Source: Schlegelella_A sp035493195
GTDB taxonomy: Bacteria > Pseudomonadota > Gammaproteobacteria > Burkholderiales > Burkholderiaceae_C
Assembly (NCBI GenBank): GCA_035493195.1
Contig: DATJIM010000091.1
Coordinates: 1 to 35,097 of the forward strand
Direction of reading: 5' to 3'
Length of the DNA stretch: 35,097 nt
Shown here in pieces: positions 6,518-13,920 of this stretch. Below the pieces are notes generated by a model, which was not told the DNA's origin, searched no databases, and was given only the letters and a program-made list of their open reading frames with translations. Made by a program: the position numbers and the translations under genes. Positions within the stretch are counted from its first letter, which is position 1. Every line of letters begins with the position of its first letter.

Positions 6518-9334
6518 TCAGCGATTCTTCGAGTGCTCCACCGCGATGTCCGCGATGCCGCCGGTGCCGTGGCAGATCAGGCACGTCTCGGTCGTTCCCA
6601 GCGCCGCAGTGCGCCCCTGGTAGAACGACCCGCCGTTCGCCCTCATGTGGGCGATGTCCTGGTTGCTGTCGTGGCACGCCGAGCACACCGCAGCGGTCGG
6701 CGAGGTCACGAGCGTCGTCGCCGCCGCAGGGGTTGCGACTCCGGTGCCGGCGTTGAACGAGAACCCGCTGCCGTAATTCGTGCCAGCGACGACGTAGGGC
6801 GAGAGCGCGGGCGACGCGGTGTACGTCCCGTTGGCCGTGGTCCGATAGAGCCGATTGTCGATCGCTGACTGCGTGGTCGCGCTGAAGTCGAACGTGCCGG
6901 GTAGGTGGCACGTCGTGCAGTCGTTCAGGATGCCCGGGAACGTGACGTTGAAGAATCCGTCGGTCGCCGAGGTCGCCTGGTAGTTGTAGGGAACGGTGCG
7001 CTTGGCCGAAGCGTGGATCGCGTGCACGAAGACGGTCGAGTCGATCGCCCATCCGGTGCCCGTCTTGTTCGGGTTGTGGCACCACGAACACGTCGTCCCG
7101 TCGTTGCGCTGTCCGGCGTGGAACGCGTCCTCGGTGAACGTGCCGAGCTCCTGGTGACAGGCGTTGCAGCGCGCGTCCTCGACGATCGCGCGCCGGCCGC
7201 TGTAGCCGGTGCCGACGACCTGCGCGTTCGGAGCGATGACGATCAGGCCGCCCTGCATGTTCGTCTGCCCGGCTGCGGTCGGCGGGGTCACCGGGTAGCC
7301 CGCCACGTTCGTCTGCGTGAGCGGTTGCGCGCTCACCGCGTTGTACGAGTAGCCCATCCCGCCGGTCAGCATCACGGCGTTGTCGGGAACCGTGACTCCC
7401 GTCAGCGTCACGGTGTAGTAGCCGTTGGCGTCGGGACCGGTGAAAGTGCCCGCACCGGTGCCGGTCGCGGTGCCGTCCCAGATCTTGCGGAGATATCCGG
7501 ACGCCGACGCGTTGAAGTCCGCCGGCGCGACGGTGTTGTCCTGCGGGACCGCGAACACGAATTGCGCGCTCGGCGAGCCCATGAAGTTGTCCCACATCTC
7601 CTTCTGTCCGGTCGCCGGGTTGACGGCAGCGGTCGCGAAGGGATTGATCGCCACCGGCGTGCCGTTCTGCAGCCAGCGGAAGACCATCACCGGCTGCTTG
7701 CTGCCGTTGCGCGAGACGCTCTTGACGTCCCACTTCACCGTGATCGCGCCCGCGGGGAGGCGTCCGACCGACCCGCCCGAAGCGATCCACGCCGAGTTGG
7801 TGTTGGCGTTGCCGCCGGTGACCGCGAGCGCGTTGTTCGGGTTCGGTGGCGTCACCGGCAGGTGGTCGACGTCGATGCTCGATGCCGAGTGGCAGGTGGC
7901 GCACATGGAATCGTCGGTCTGCGCGCCGCCGGCGTGGGCCAGACCAGGCGATTGCGTCAGCCCCTTCTGCGCGTCTGCCAGCGTGACGCCCGTCCCGGTC
8001 GCGAAGTTGATGCCGTCGTGGCAGGAGCCGCAGGCGAGCCTGCTCGGGTTCGTCTTCCAGTGGTCGCCGTCCTTGGTCTTGGTCGTCCGCGACACGGTGC
8101 TCGAGCCATCGTGGCACGAAGTGCAGTTGCGGATGTCCTGCGGGAACGTCGTGTCCGCGGGCAGGACGCCGGCGTAGTTGTAGTTGACGTTGACGAGCAG
8201 CGGGCCCATGTGGATCTTGTGGATGTAGTTGGGCAGGTTGCCGATCGTGCGGCCGTCGACGACGCGCGTCTCGGAGGTGAACGTCTTGATCGCGCCGTTC
8301 AGCGTGAAGGTCGCCTCGCTCTGGCCGTAGCGGCGCTGGTCGGTGTGGCAGACCGCGCAGTACTGGACGTTGTTGCGGCTGCCGCCGTGGAAGCCCGCCG
8401 AGTCCTCGGCTTCGCTCAGCCCTGGCACGCCGCCGAGCTTGCGGTGGCACGCTTCGCAGTTCGCGTTGGCGGCGATGTCGCGCGAGAAGTTGGTCGCCGT
8501 CACCGGACTGCCGGTCAACGGGATGAAGTCGTAGATCGCGTTGGCGGGATGCTTCATCGGCACCGACGCGACCGCCGAGTTGGCGCCGGTCGGGGTGTTC
8601 GACCCGGTGGCGGGCGCGCTGCCCGAGAGCGAGATCGTCACCCGGTGCGTCAGCGACGGGTTGTACGAGACGTCGCCCAGGTCGGCGATGTTGTTCGGCG
8701 GGTTGACCGTCATTCCGGCGAGCTGCGCCGGAATCGTCGTGATGTCGCGATAGAACGTGTACGTGTAGCTGCCGTCGCCGTGGTCGACGAGCGTGCCGGT
8801 GTTGTCGGTGCCGGGACGCTGCGGCCCCGCGGCGGTGGTCGTGCTCGGCACCGTCGTCACGATGTAGCTCACCCACCTGCTCGGCGAGCCGACCGTTCCT
8901 GGAACGAGCTTGGCGATCGCGAACGACAGATTCGGGTAGCTGGCGACGGTCGCCGTCGAGCTCTTGCTCGTGTTGCCGAGGCCGACGACGGCGTTGCCGA
9001 AGGCGTCGACCACGGTGAAGTCGACCACGGGGGGGCTCGCGATGCTGACCTTCGTGATCGTCACCGTCGGCTGCAGATTGGCCCAGACGTCCGCGTTGGC
9101 CTGGATCGCCGCCGGGTTCGTCAACGCATTGCTGCCGACATTGGTGGTTCCCGAGCCACCGCCGCCTCCGCCCCCGCCGCCAGGAGGACCGCCAGGGCCC
9201 GGAGGGCCGCTGGAACCCGGCGGGCCGGCCGGGCCCGCGGGTCCGGAATCGCCGCCGCCACAACCGGCGATCGACGCAGCGAGGATCGCAGCGACGACGC
9301 CCGCAATCCAGCGCGGAGTCCGTTGCTTGTCCAT
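6518..9334 (-). CDS. mtrC: Surface decaheme cytochrome c lipoprotein, OmcA/MtrC family
   Basis: Start set at 9334 because AGGAGG lies just upstream; a longer frame begins at 9361 without such a site. The 938-residue product opens with a lipoprotein signal (ASIAGC, modified Cys25). A collagen-like Gly-X-Y run (about 31-51) and a nine-glycine run follow. Ten CXXCH motifs are present: CEACH, CAVCH, CTSCH, CGSCH, CATCH, CNACH, CSWCH, CTTCH, CSACH and CLICH. They form two pentaheme groups, as in OmcA/MtrC proteins, separated by beta-rich domains. Such proteins sit on the cell surface and deliver electrons to minerals, electrodes or soluble acceptors. It is first in the mtrC-HhH-mtrA-mtrB unit. At over 930 residues it is larger than Shewanella MtrC and nearer OmcA, so the symbol denotes role rather than strict orthology. 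Confidence 0.92.
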   Translation of the reverse strand: MDKQRTPRWIAGVVAAILAASIAGCGGGDSGPAGPAGPPGSSGPPGPGGPPGGGGGGGGGSGTTNVGSNALTNPAAIQANADVWANLQPTVTITKVSIASPPVVDFTVVDAFGNAVVGLGNTSKSSTATVASYPNLSFAIAKLVPGTVGSPSRWVSYIVTTVPSTTTAAGPQRPGTDNTGTLVDHGDGSYTYTFYRDITTIPAQLAGMTVNPPNNIADLGDVSYNPSLTHRVTISLSGSAPATGSNTPTGANSAVASVPMKHPANAIYDFIPLTGSPVTATNFSRDIAANANCEACHRKLGGVPGLSEAEDSAGFHGGSRNNVQYCAVCHTDQRRYGQSEATFTLNGAIKTFTSETRVVDGRTIGNLPNYIHKIHMGPLLVNVNYNYAGVLPADTTFPQDIRNCTSCHDGSSTVSRTTKTKDGDHWKTNPSRLACGSCHDGINFATGTGVTLADAQKGLTQSPGLAHAGGAQTDDSMCATCHSASSIDVDHLPVTPPNPNNALAVTGGNANTNSAWIASGGSVGRLPAGAITVKWDVKSVSRNGSKQPVMVFRWLQNGTPVAINPFATAAVNPATGQKEMWDNFMGSPSAQFVFAVPQDNTVAPADFNASASGYLRKIWDGTATGTGAGTFTGPDANGYYTVTLTGVTVPDNAVMLTGGMGYSYNAVSAQPLTQTNVAGYPVTPPTAAGQTNMQGGLIVIAPNAQVVGTGYSGRRAIVEDARCNACHQELGTFTEDAFHAGQRNDGTTCSWCHNPNKTGTGWAIDSTVFVHAIHASAKRTVPYNYQATSATDGFFNVTFPGILNDCTTCHLPGTFDFSATTQSAIDNRLYRTTANGTYTASPALSPYVVAGTNYGSGFSFNAGTGVATPAAATTLVTSPTAAVCSACHDSNQDIAHMRANGGSFYQGRTAALGTTETCLICHGTGGIADIAVEHSKNR

Positions 9335-9406
9335 CGTCGTCCTCCTGAGCAGGTGCCTCACTGGCTCGAAGGCGCCACCAAGGGTGGACGCCGCGTGGAT
9401 CGGGCC

Positions 9407-9449
9407 AGTCTAGGGTTGCACCTTCCGGTCATCGGTTGATTTGGATCAG
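9407..9449 (-). promoter_or_regulatory. Putative Fnr-activated promoter of the mtr operon
   Basis: TTGATTTGGATCAG (9436-9449) matches TTGAT-N4-ATCAA at 9 of 10 positions and is one of the two best sites in the window. Reading the minus strand, a -10-like TAGACT occupies 9412-9407, 23 bases past the palindrome. This puts its centre near -42 relative to a predicted start around 9400, close to the class II position. The predicted leader to the mtrC ATG is about 65 bases. Confidence 0.55.
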
Positions 9450-9528
9450 AGTCGTTGCTGTCGCCGCGTCGATGCGACTGCGGCACGACGGTGCTCGCCG
9501 ACCATAGGGCGCACCCCAACCCGGTCCA

Positions 9529-9546
9529 ATGGGACCTTGGTCCCAT
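9529..9546. repeat. Perfect 8-bp inverted repeat between napC-like gene and mtrC
   Basis: ATGGGACC and GGTCCCAT are separated by two bases. A nearby GGTCC (9523-9527) can pair alternatively with the same GGACC. The element lies about 60 bases after the stop of the NapC-like gene and about 80 bases before the mtrC promoter. It could be a Rho-independent-like end lacking a T-tract, or an operator. I cannot choose between these from sequence. Confidence 0.4.
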
Positions 9547-9606
9547 GGCCTCGGCGCATGGCGTTCGCCAATGCACGGATCGCCGCGAGCGAGGCGCGCG
9601 CCTCGC

Positions 9607-10227
9607 TCATTTCGTCGCTTCGGCCTTCGCCGGCTCCTTCGGCTCCTCGGGCTCCTTGTGCGCGACCCCGGTGTGGCAGTCGATGCACGTCGCCTTGCCG
9701 GCGGCGAACTTCTTGTGCTGCTTCTGCGCGTCCTCGGACTGCTTCGTGCTCGACATCGCCGTCGGGTTGTGGCACGAGCGGCAGTTCTCCGAGTTGTTGC
9801 CGCGCATCTCGTCCCAGACCTCGTTGGCGAGCCGCCAGCGCTCGCGCTCGAACTTCTCGCGCGTCGAGATCGTGCCGCGCAGCTCGCCCCAGGCGTCGCG
9901 CATGCCGGCCTTCGCCTTGTAGACGAGCTTTGCCGGATAGTGATGCGGAACGTGGCAGTCGGTGCAAGACGCCCGCACGCCGGTCCGGTTGGTGTAGTGG
10001 ACGCTCTGCTGGTGCTCGGGGTAGACGAACTGCTGGTGCGAGTGGCAGGTCGTGCCGCAGAACTCGGTCGTTCCCGTCGCCGCGACCATGACGCCCGTGC
10101 CGATCACGCCGAGCGCGCCGATGACGAGCCCGATCCCGACCAGCGCGAACACCGACCACCGCGCCGACGGCGAGAACAGCCAGCGCCAGGCCCTGCGGAT
10201 GCGGCCCGGCGGGCGCGGCTCAGGCAT
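9607..10227 (-). CDS. Membrane-anchored tetraheme cytochrome c, NapC/NirT/CymA family
   Basis: The 206-residue protein has one N-terminal membrane anchor (about 23-51) and four heme sites facing the periplasm: C57-G-T-T-C61-H, CTDCH (88-92), CRSCH (149-153) and CIDCH (181-185). The family oxidises quinol and hands electrons to periplasmic reductases or, like CymA, to MtrA. The first site is CX3CH rather than CX2CH; I read the codons directly and the extra residue is real. The tail after the last heme is charged and Pro/Glu/Lys-rich. It follows the small cytochrome gene by 15 bases and precedes mtrC on the same strand, so it is the natural quinol-side entry to the conduit. Confidence 0.92.
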   Translation of the reverse strand: MPEPRPPGRIRRAWRWLFSPSARWSVFALVGIGLVIGALGVIGTGVMVAATGTTEFCGTTCHSHQQFVYPEHQQSVHYTNRTGVRASCTDCHVPHHYPAKLVYKAKAGMRDAWGELRGTISTREKFERERWRLANEVWDEMRGNNSENCRSCHNPTAMSSTKQSEDAQKQHKKFAAGKATCIDCHTGVAHKEPEEPKEPAKAEATK

Positions 10228-10242
10228 CCGTCCTCTCCCGGA

Positions 10243-10542
10243 TCACTTGGTCGCGAGCACCTTCTGCACGACCGCCTTCAGCTCGGCGTCGCTCGCGGCG
10301 ATCTTCTTGTGGTCGTCGGGGCCGCCGGTCTTCAGCATGTCGACGAGCTTGGCCTCGGCGCCGGCGTTGCCCTGGTACTTCTTGGCGACGTCGGCGAACG
10401 ACGGCGCCTTCTTGGTCGTGGTGGCCGTGTGGCAGCCGCTGCACTTGTTCTTCGCCATGATGTCGTCGGCGGAGTCGGCGAACGCATTGCCGGCGAACGC
10501 GCACACGGCGACGGCGGCGATGGTGATCGGAAGCTTCCTCAT
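10243..10542 (-). CDS. Small periplasmic class I cytochrome c (monoheme)
   Basis: The 99-residue precursor has a signal peptide (MRKLPITIAAVAVCAFAGN, cleaved after AFA) and a single heme site, C34-S-G-C37-H38. M69 in LVDMLKTGGPDDH is a plausible distal ligand. Size and layout fit c5/c551-like electron shuttles. The frame is open upstream to 10833, but the signal peptide and an AAGGA stretch before 10542 fix the start. With the NapC-like gene 15 bases downstream it probably forms a two-gene unit. The protein may carry electrons across the periplasm between the quinol dehydrogenase and MtrA or another acceptor. Confidence 0.88.
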   Translation of the reverse strand: MRKLPITIAAVAVCAFAGNAFADSADDIMAKNKCSGCHTATTTKKAPSFADVAKKYQGNAGAEAKLVDMLKTGGPDDHKKIAASDAELKAVVQKVLATK

Positions 10543-10865
10543 GGTCTCGGTTTCCTTCAAGCGGTCACGTGGATTTCCGACCCGGCGTGCCACGCGGCGC
10601 GCAGGGCATGAGACGACGGCTGTCTCCCCGCCGCCGGGCGGAGTCTGGCCCAGCGCGCAAGAAATGGGAAGGTGACCCAAAGGTCTACTCGGCGCGGGCG
10701 AAGTCTGGCAGCGCCTCGCCGCAGCGCGTCTGACCTGGCTCAGCAGGCGTCGCATTTGACCTGCGTCAGCGCGCGCCGGCCCGACGGCCGGCAAGCTCGC
10801 GGCAGGTGGCAAGATGACCGTTCCCGATCGCATCAGGCCGGACCCTGGCCGGCCGAGCCAGCACA
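10543..10865. other. Divergent control region between cytochrome and SRPBCC genes
   Basis: This 323-base gap holds no convincing gene. It contains two Fnr-like palindromes: the one at 10730-10743 is listed with its promoter, and the other, TTGACCTGCGTCAG at 10756-10769, matches TTGAY-N4-RTCAR fully. The octamer AGTCTGGC occurs twice (10642-10649 and 10702-10709); on the minus strand each gives CAGACT, like the -10 element of mtrC. A GCCGGC pair (10775-10780 and 10787-10792) lies further right. No clear promoter for the plus-strand SRPBCC gene is visible. Confidence 0.6.
10702..10743 (-). promoter_or_regulatory. Putative Fnr-type site and -10 element for the small cytochrome
   Basis: CTGACCTGGCTCAG (10730-10743) is a degenerate Fnr-like palindrome. 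CAGACT (10707-10702, minus strand) sits at the spacing expected for a class II promoter, giving a predicted start near 10695 and a leader of about 150 bases. The stronger palindrome at 10756-10769 is 26 bases further upstream and could be a second site. Both half-sites here are imperfect. Confidence 0.3.
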
Positions 10866-11303
10866 GTGCACGTCCGCCGTTCGGTGCTCGTCCCGTACCC
10901 GGCCGAGAGCATGTTCGACCTGATCGAGCAGGCCGAGCACTATCCGCAGTTCATGCCGTGGTGCGTCGGCGCGACGATCCTCGAGCGCAGCGACGACTGG
11001 GTCGCGGGCAAGGTCGACTTCTCGTTCTTCGAGCTGCGGTTCTCGTTCGTCACCCGCAACGCCAAGCGGCGGCCCGAGTCGCTGCGCGTCCGCGTCGTCG
11101 AAGGGCCGTTTCGCCGTTTCGACGGCGACTGGCTCTTGACGCCGCTCGGCCAGCTCGGCTCCAAGGTCGAGTTCGATGTCGCCTACGAGATCGGCGACGT
11201 CCTGCTCGACCGGCTCGCCAGGCCCGCCGTCGACTTCGTCGCGCGCACGATGGTCGATGCCTTCGTCCAGCGCGCTGAGCAGCTGCACCGGGAGATGCGA
11301 TGA
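10866..11303 (+). CDS. SRPBCC-fold protein of the Coq10/RatA family
   Basis: The 145-residue protein matches the Coq10/RatA START-like family across its length: an N-terminal VPYPAESMFDLIEQAEHYPQ, then FMPWC, then a C-terminal DFVARTMVDAFVQRAEQLH helix that closes the lipid pocket. Mitochondrial Coq10 binds ubiquinone and aids its delivery to respiratory complexes. E. coli RatA was described as a ribosome-association toxin. This gene is not beside smpB, where ratA-like genes often lie, and sits among quinone-linked genes, so the quinone role is the more likely. The start is GTG at 10866 with no obvious ribosome-binding site. The stop overlaps the next gene by ATGA. Confidence 0.85.
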   Translation: MHVRRSVLVPYPAESMFDLIEQAEHYPQFMPWCVGATILERSDDWVAGKVDFSFFELRFSFVTRNAKRRPESLRVRVVEGPFRRFDGDWLLTPLGQLGSKVEFDVAYEIGDVLLDRLARPAVDFVARTMVDAFVQRAEQLHREMR

Positions 11304-11791
11304 ACGCCCGACAGACACCCGTCCACGACGCCGTGCGCGCGAGCCCGCTCGCCGCCGGCCTTTCGCAGCAGCAGGTCGAGGTCCTCGCGGGAATCGTCGA
11401 GCGCGAGACGTTCGCCGCCGGCGAGGTGCTGGCGCGCGAGGGCACCGTCGACGACCGGCTCGTCGTCGTCGTCGACGGCACTCTTGACGTCGTCCGCCAC
11501 CGCGGCACGCCGCAGGAGACGGTGCTCGCGACGCTGCGCGCTGGCGACCTCGCGCACGAGCTCGGCTTCCTCGACAGCACGCCGCGCTACGCGACGCTCG
11601 TCGCGACCAGCGCCGCCCACGTCCTGCTCCTCGAGCGCGGCCGGCTCGAGACGCTGATCGACCGCGAGCCGCGAACGCTGTACGCGGTCATGCGCGCGAT
11701 CGTCCGCGCCACGCACGCGCTGCAGACGCGGCTGTCGATGCAGGCGATGGAGCTGACGAACTACGTCGTCAAGCAGCACGGGCGCTACTGA
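11300..11791 (+). CDS. Cyclic nucleotide-binding domain protein without DNA-binding domain
   Basis: The 163-residue protein has a single cNMP-binding beta-roll (about 18-130): ETFAAGEVLAREGTVDDRLV, a GTLDVV strand and a LRAGDLAHELGFLDSTPRYA segment in the place of the phosphate-binding cassette. A long helix follows, but no helix-turn-helix and no recognisable output domain. It cannot act as a classical Crp-type activator. It may bind a ligand or a partner, perhaps the HdrD-like protein encoded 35 bases downstream. It is translationally coupled to the Coq10-like gene. Actual nucleotide binding is not assured, since the canonical cassette arginine is not clearly placed. Confidence 0.8.
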   Translation: MNARQTPVHDAVRASPLAAGLSQQQVEVLAGIVERETFAAGEVLAREGTVDDRLVVVVDGTLDVVRHRGTPQETVLATLRAGDLAHELGFLDSTPRYATLVATSAAHVLLLERGRLETLIDREPRTLYAVMRAIVRATHALQTRLSMQAMELTNYVVKQHGRY

Positions 11792-11826
11792 GCGCGGCGC
11801 CGCGCCGGGTCTCGGGAACGACGACG

Positions 11827-13920
11827 ATGGGCCCCGGCGCGATCACCTCGCTGCTGCTGCTCGCCACGGCTGGCTTCGCAGCGCTCGCCTGGCGCAAGCT
11901 GCGGATCGTGAACGCGCTGCAGCCGGAGAACCGATTCGACGCGCCGCTCGCGCGCCTGCGCAGCGTCGCGCTCGACGGCCTGCTGCAGCGTCGCATGGTC
12001 AAGCGCGAGTGGCGGCCGGGCGTGATGCACGCGGTGCTCTTCCTCGGCTTCCTCTCCCTCCTGCTGCGCAAGCTCCAGCTGCTCGCGATCGGCTACGACG
12101 AACTGGCGTCGTTCCCGGCATGGTTCGCCGGCGCGTTCGCGGCGTTCAAGGACGCCATCGAGATCGCCGTCGTCGCGGCCGTGCTCTATGCGCTGCATCG
12201 CCGCTTCGTCGCCCGCCCGCCGCGTCTCGAGCCGAACCGCGAGGCGATCCTCGTCCTCGGCCTGATCCTGGCGATCATGGTCACTGACTTCGCGTTCGAC
12301 GGCTTTCGCTTCGCGCTGCTCGCCGACCGCGTTCCGCAGATCGCGCACGAGCGTGCGTACGCGTTCGCGGGCAGCGCAGTCGCGGATGCGCTCGCGAGAT
12401 TGTCGCCCGAGGCGCTCGCGGCCGGCTACGCGATCTCCTACTGGACGCAGATGGCGGCCGTGCTCTCGTTTCTCGTCATCCTGCCGCTCGGCGAGCACTT
12501 CCACATCGTCACCGCGCTGCCGACGCTGTGGTTCCGCCGCGGCCGGCCGGCGCACCGCGTCCCGACGGTCGACCTCGACAAGCTGATGGCCGCCGAGGAC
12601 GAGGCACACATGAAGGCCGGCGTCCGCAGCGCCGTCGACCTGACGTGGAAAGACGGGCTCGACGTCTTCACCTGCACCGAGTGCGGCCGCTGCAAGGACG
12701 CGTGCCCGACCCACCTGACCGGCAAGCCGCTGTCGCTGAAGATGGTCAACGACCACGTCAAGCGCCACCTCGTCGAGTGCGCCGACGCCATCGTCGCCGG
12801 CGATCCGGGCGGCGCGCTGCCCGCGCTCATCGGCAACGTCATCGCCGACGAGACGCTCTGGGCGTGCACGACGTGCGGCTACTGCGAGGCGGCGTGCCCG
12901 ATCGAGCTCGAGCACCTCGACCGCTTCTTTCGCATGCGCCAGCAGCAGGTGCTGATCGCGGGCGAATTCCCGCACGAGCTCAAGCACCTGTTCGAGGTCG
13001 TCGAGGCGGAAGGCAACCCGTGGGGGCTACCGGCGAGCGAGCGCGGGTCGTGGGCGGACGGGCTCGGCGTCCCGGTCGTTCGCGACGCGGCGCAGATGGC
13101 CTCGCTCGACGTTCTCTTCTACGTCGGCTCGGCGATGTCGTACGACCCGCGCGGGCAGCGCATCGCGCGCGCCTTCGTGCGCATCCTGCAGCATGCCGGC
13201 GTGCGCTTCGGCATCCTCGGCGCCCGCGAGGGCTCGACCGGCGAGTGCGTTCGCCGGGTCGGCAACGAAGTGCTGTTTCAGCAGCTCGCGACGGCGCTGT
13301 CGTCGACGCTCGGCGAGCTCGGCGTGCGCCGCGTCGTCACCTGCGACCCGCACGCGCTCAACTCGCTGCGCAACGAGTATCCCGAGTTCGGCCTCGACGT
13401 CGAGGTCGTCCACCACACGCAGCTGATCGCCGAGCTGCTCGCCGACGGCCGGATCGATGTCGATGCCGAGCTGTCCGGCGCGATCTACCACGACCCGTGC
13501 TACCTCGGTCGCCACAACGGCGAGTACGACGCGCCGCGGGCGATCGTCGCGCGGCTGTCGGGCGACGCCCCGCGCGAGTTCGCGCTCGCGCGCGAGAAGT
13601 CGATGTGCTGCGGCGCCGGCGGTGGCAGGATGTGGATCGACGAGACGATCGGCAAGCGCATCAATGTGCTCCGCGTCGAGCAGGCGCTCGCCGAGTCGCC
13701 GCGGACGATCGTGACCGCGTGCCCGTACTGCGCGGTGATGATGGCCGACGGCCTCGGCTCGCTCGGCAAGGACGGCGAAGTCGCGACCCGCGACGTCGCC
13801 GAGCTCGTCGCCGACGCGCTGCGCCCGCGCGCGTCTCAGGCAACCGCGGCGGCGCCGGCGGGCGACGCGACGCTCGTGGCCGCCGAGCAGCGCTCGACGA
13901 GGCAGAGGATCGACTCGTAG
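11827..13920 (+). CDS. Membrane-anchored HdrD-like iron-sulfur oxidoreductase
   Basis: The 697-residue protein starts with about six hydrophobic segments (to about residue 230), resembling the cytochrome b-like NarI/HdrE module. Two [4Fe-4S] motifs follow, C283-TE-C-GR-C-KDA-C293 and C347-TT-C-GY-C-EAA-C357, then two CCG-type domains. The second CCG domain is intact (HDPCYLG, about 558; MCCGAGGG, about 594; TACPYC). The first has lost its cysteines: VGS, EGSTGE and TCDPHA stand where relatives have VGC, a Cys-Thr-Gly and CPHC. Such proteins often pair with EtfAB and pass electrons to quinone, but no etf genes are in the window. Its 3' end overlaps the convergent dld gene by 85 bases. Confidence 0.88.
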   Translation: MGPGAITSLLLLATAGFAALAWRKLRIVNALQPENRFDAPLARLRSVALDGLLQRRMVKREWRPGVMHAVLFLGFLSLLLRKLQLLAIGYDELASFPAWFAGAFAAFKDAIEIAVVAAVLYALHRRFVARPPRLEPNREAILVLGLILAIMVTDFAFDGFRFALLADRVPQIAHERAYAFAGSAVADALARLSPEALAAGYAISYWTQMAAVLSFLVILPLGEHFHIVTALPTLWFRRGRPAHRVPTVDLDKLMAAEDEAHMKAGVRSAVDLTWKDGLDVFTCTECGRCKDACPTHLTGKPLSLKMVNDHVKRHLVECADAIVAGDPGGALPALIGNVIADETLWACTTCGYCEAACPIELEHLDRFFRMRQQQVLIAGEFPHELKHLFEVVEAEGNPWGLPASERGSWADGLGVPVVRDAAQMASLDVLFYVGSAMSYDPRGQRIARAFVRILQHAGVRFGILGAREGSTGECVRRVGNEVLFQQLATALSSTLGELGVRRVVTCDPHALNSLRNEYPEFGLDVEVVHHTQLIAELLADGRIDVDAELSGAIYHDPCYLGRHNGEYDAPRAIVARLSGDAPREFALAREKSMCCGAGGGRMWIDETIGKRINVLRVEQALAESPRTIVTACPYCAVMMADGLGSLGKDGEVATRDVAELVADALRPRASQATAAAPAGDATLVAAEQRSTRQRIDS

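Noticed and set aside
9529..9546. Intrinsic terminator after the NapC-like gene
   Set aside because: The hairpin is perfect but no T-rich tract follows on either strand, so I list it only as an inverted repeat.
10866..11303. RatA toxin of a toxin-antitoxin pair
   Set aside because: There is no smpB or RatB-like partner, and the neighbours are respiratory, so the Coq10-like quinone role is favoured. The family resemblance alone does not show toxicity.
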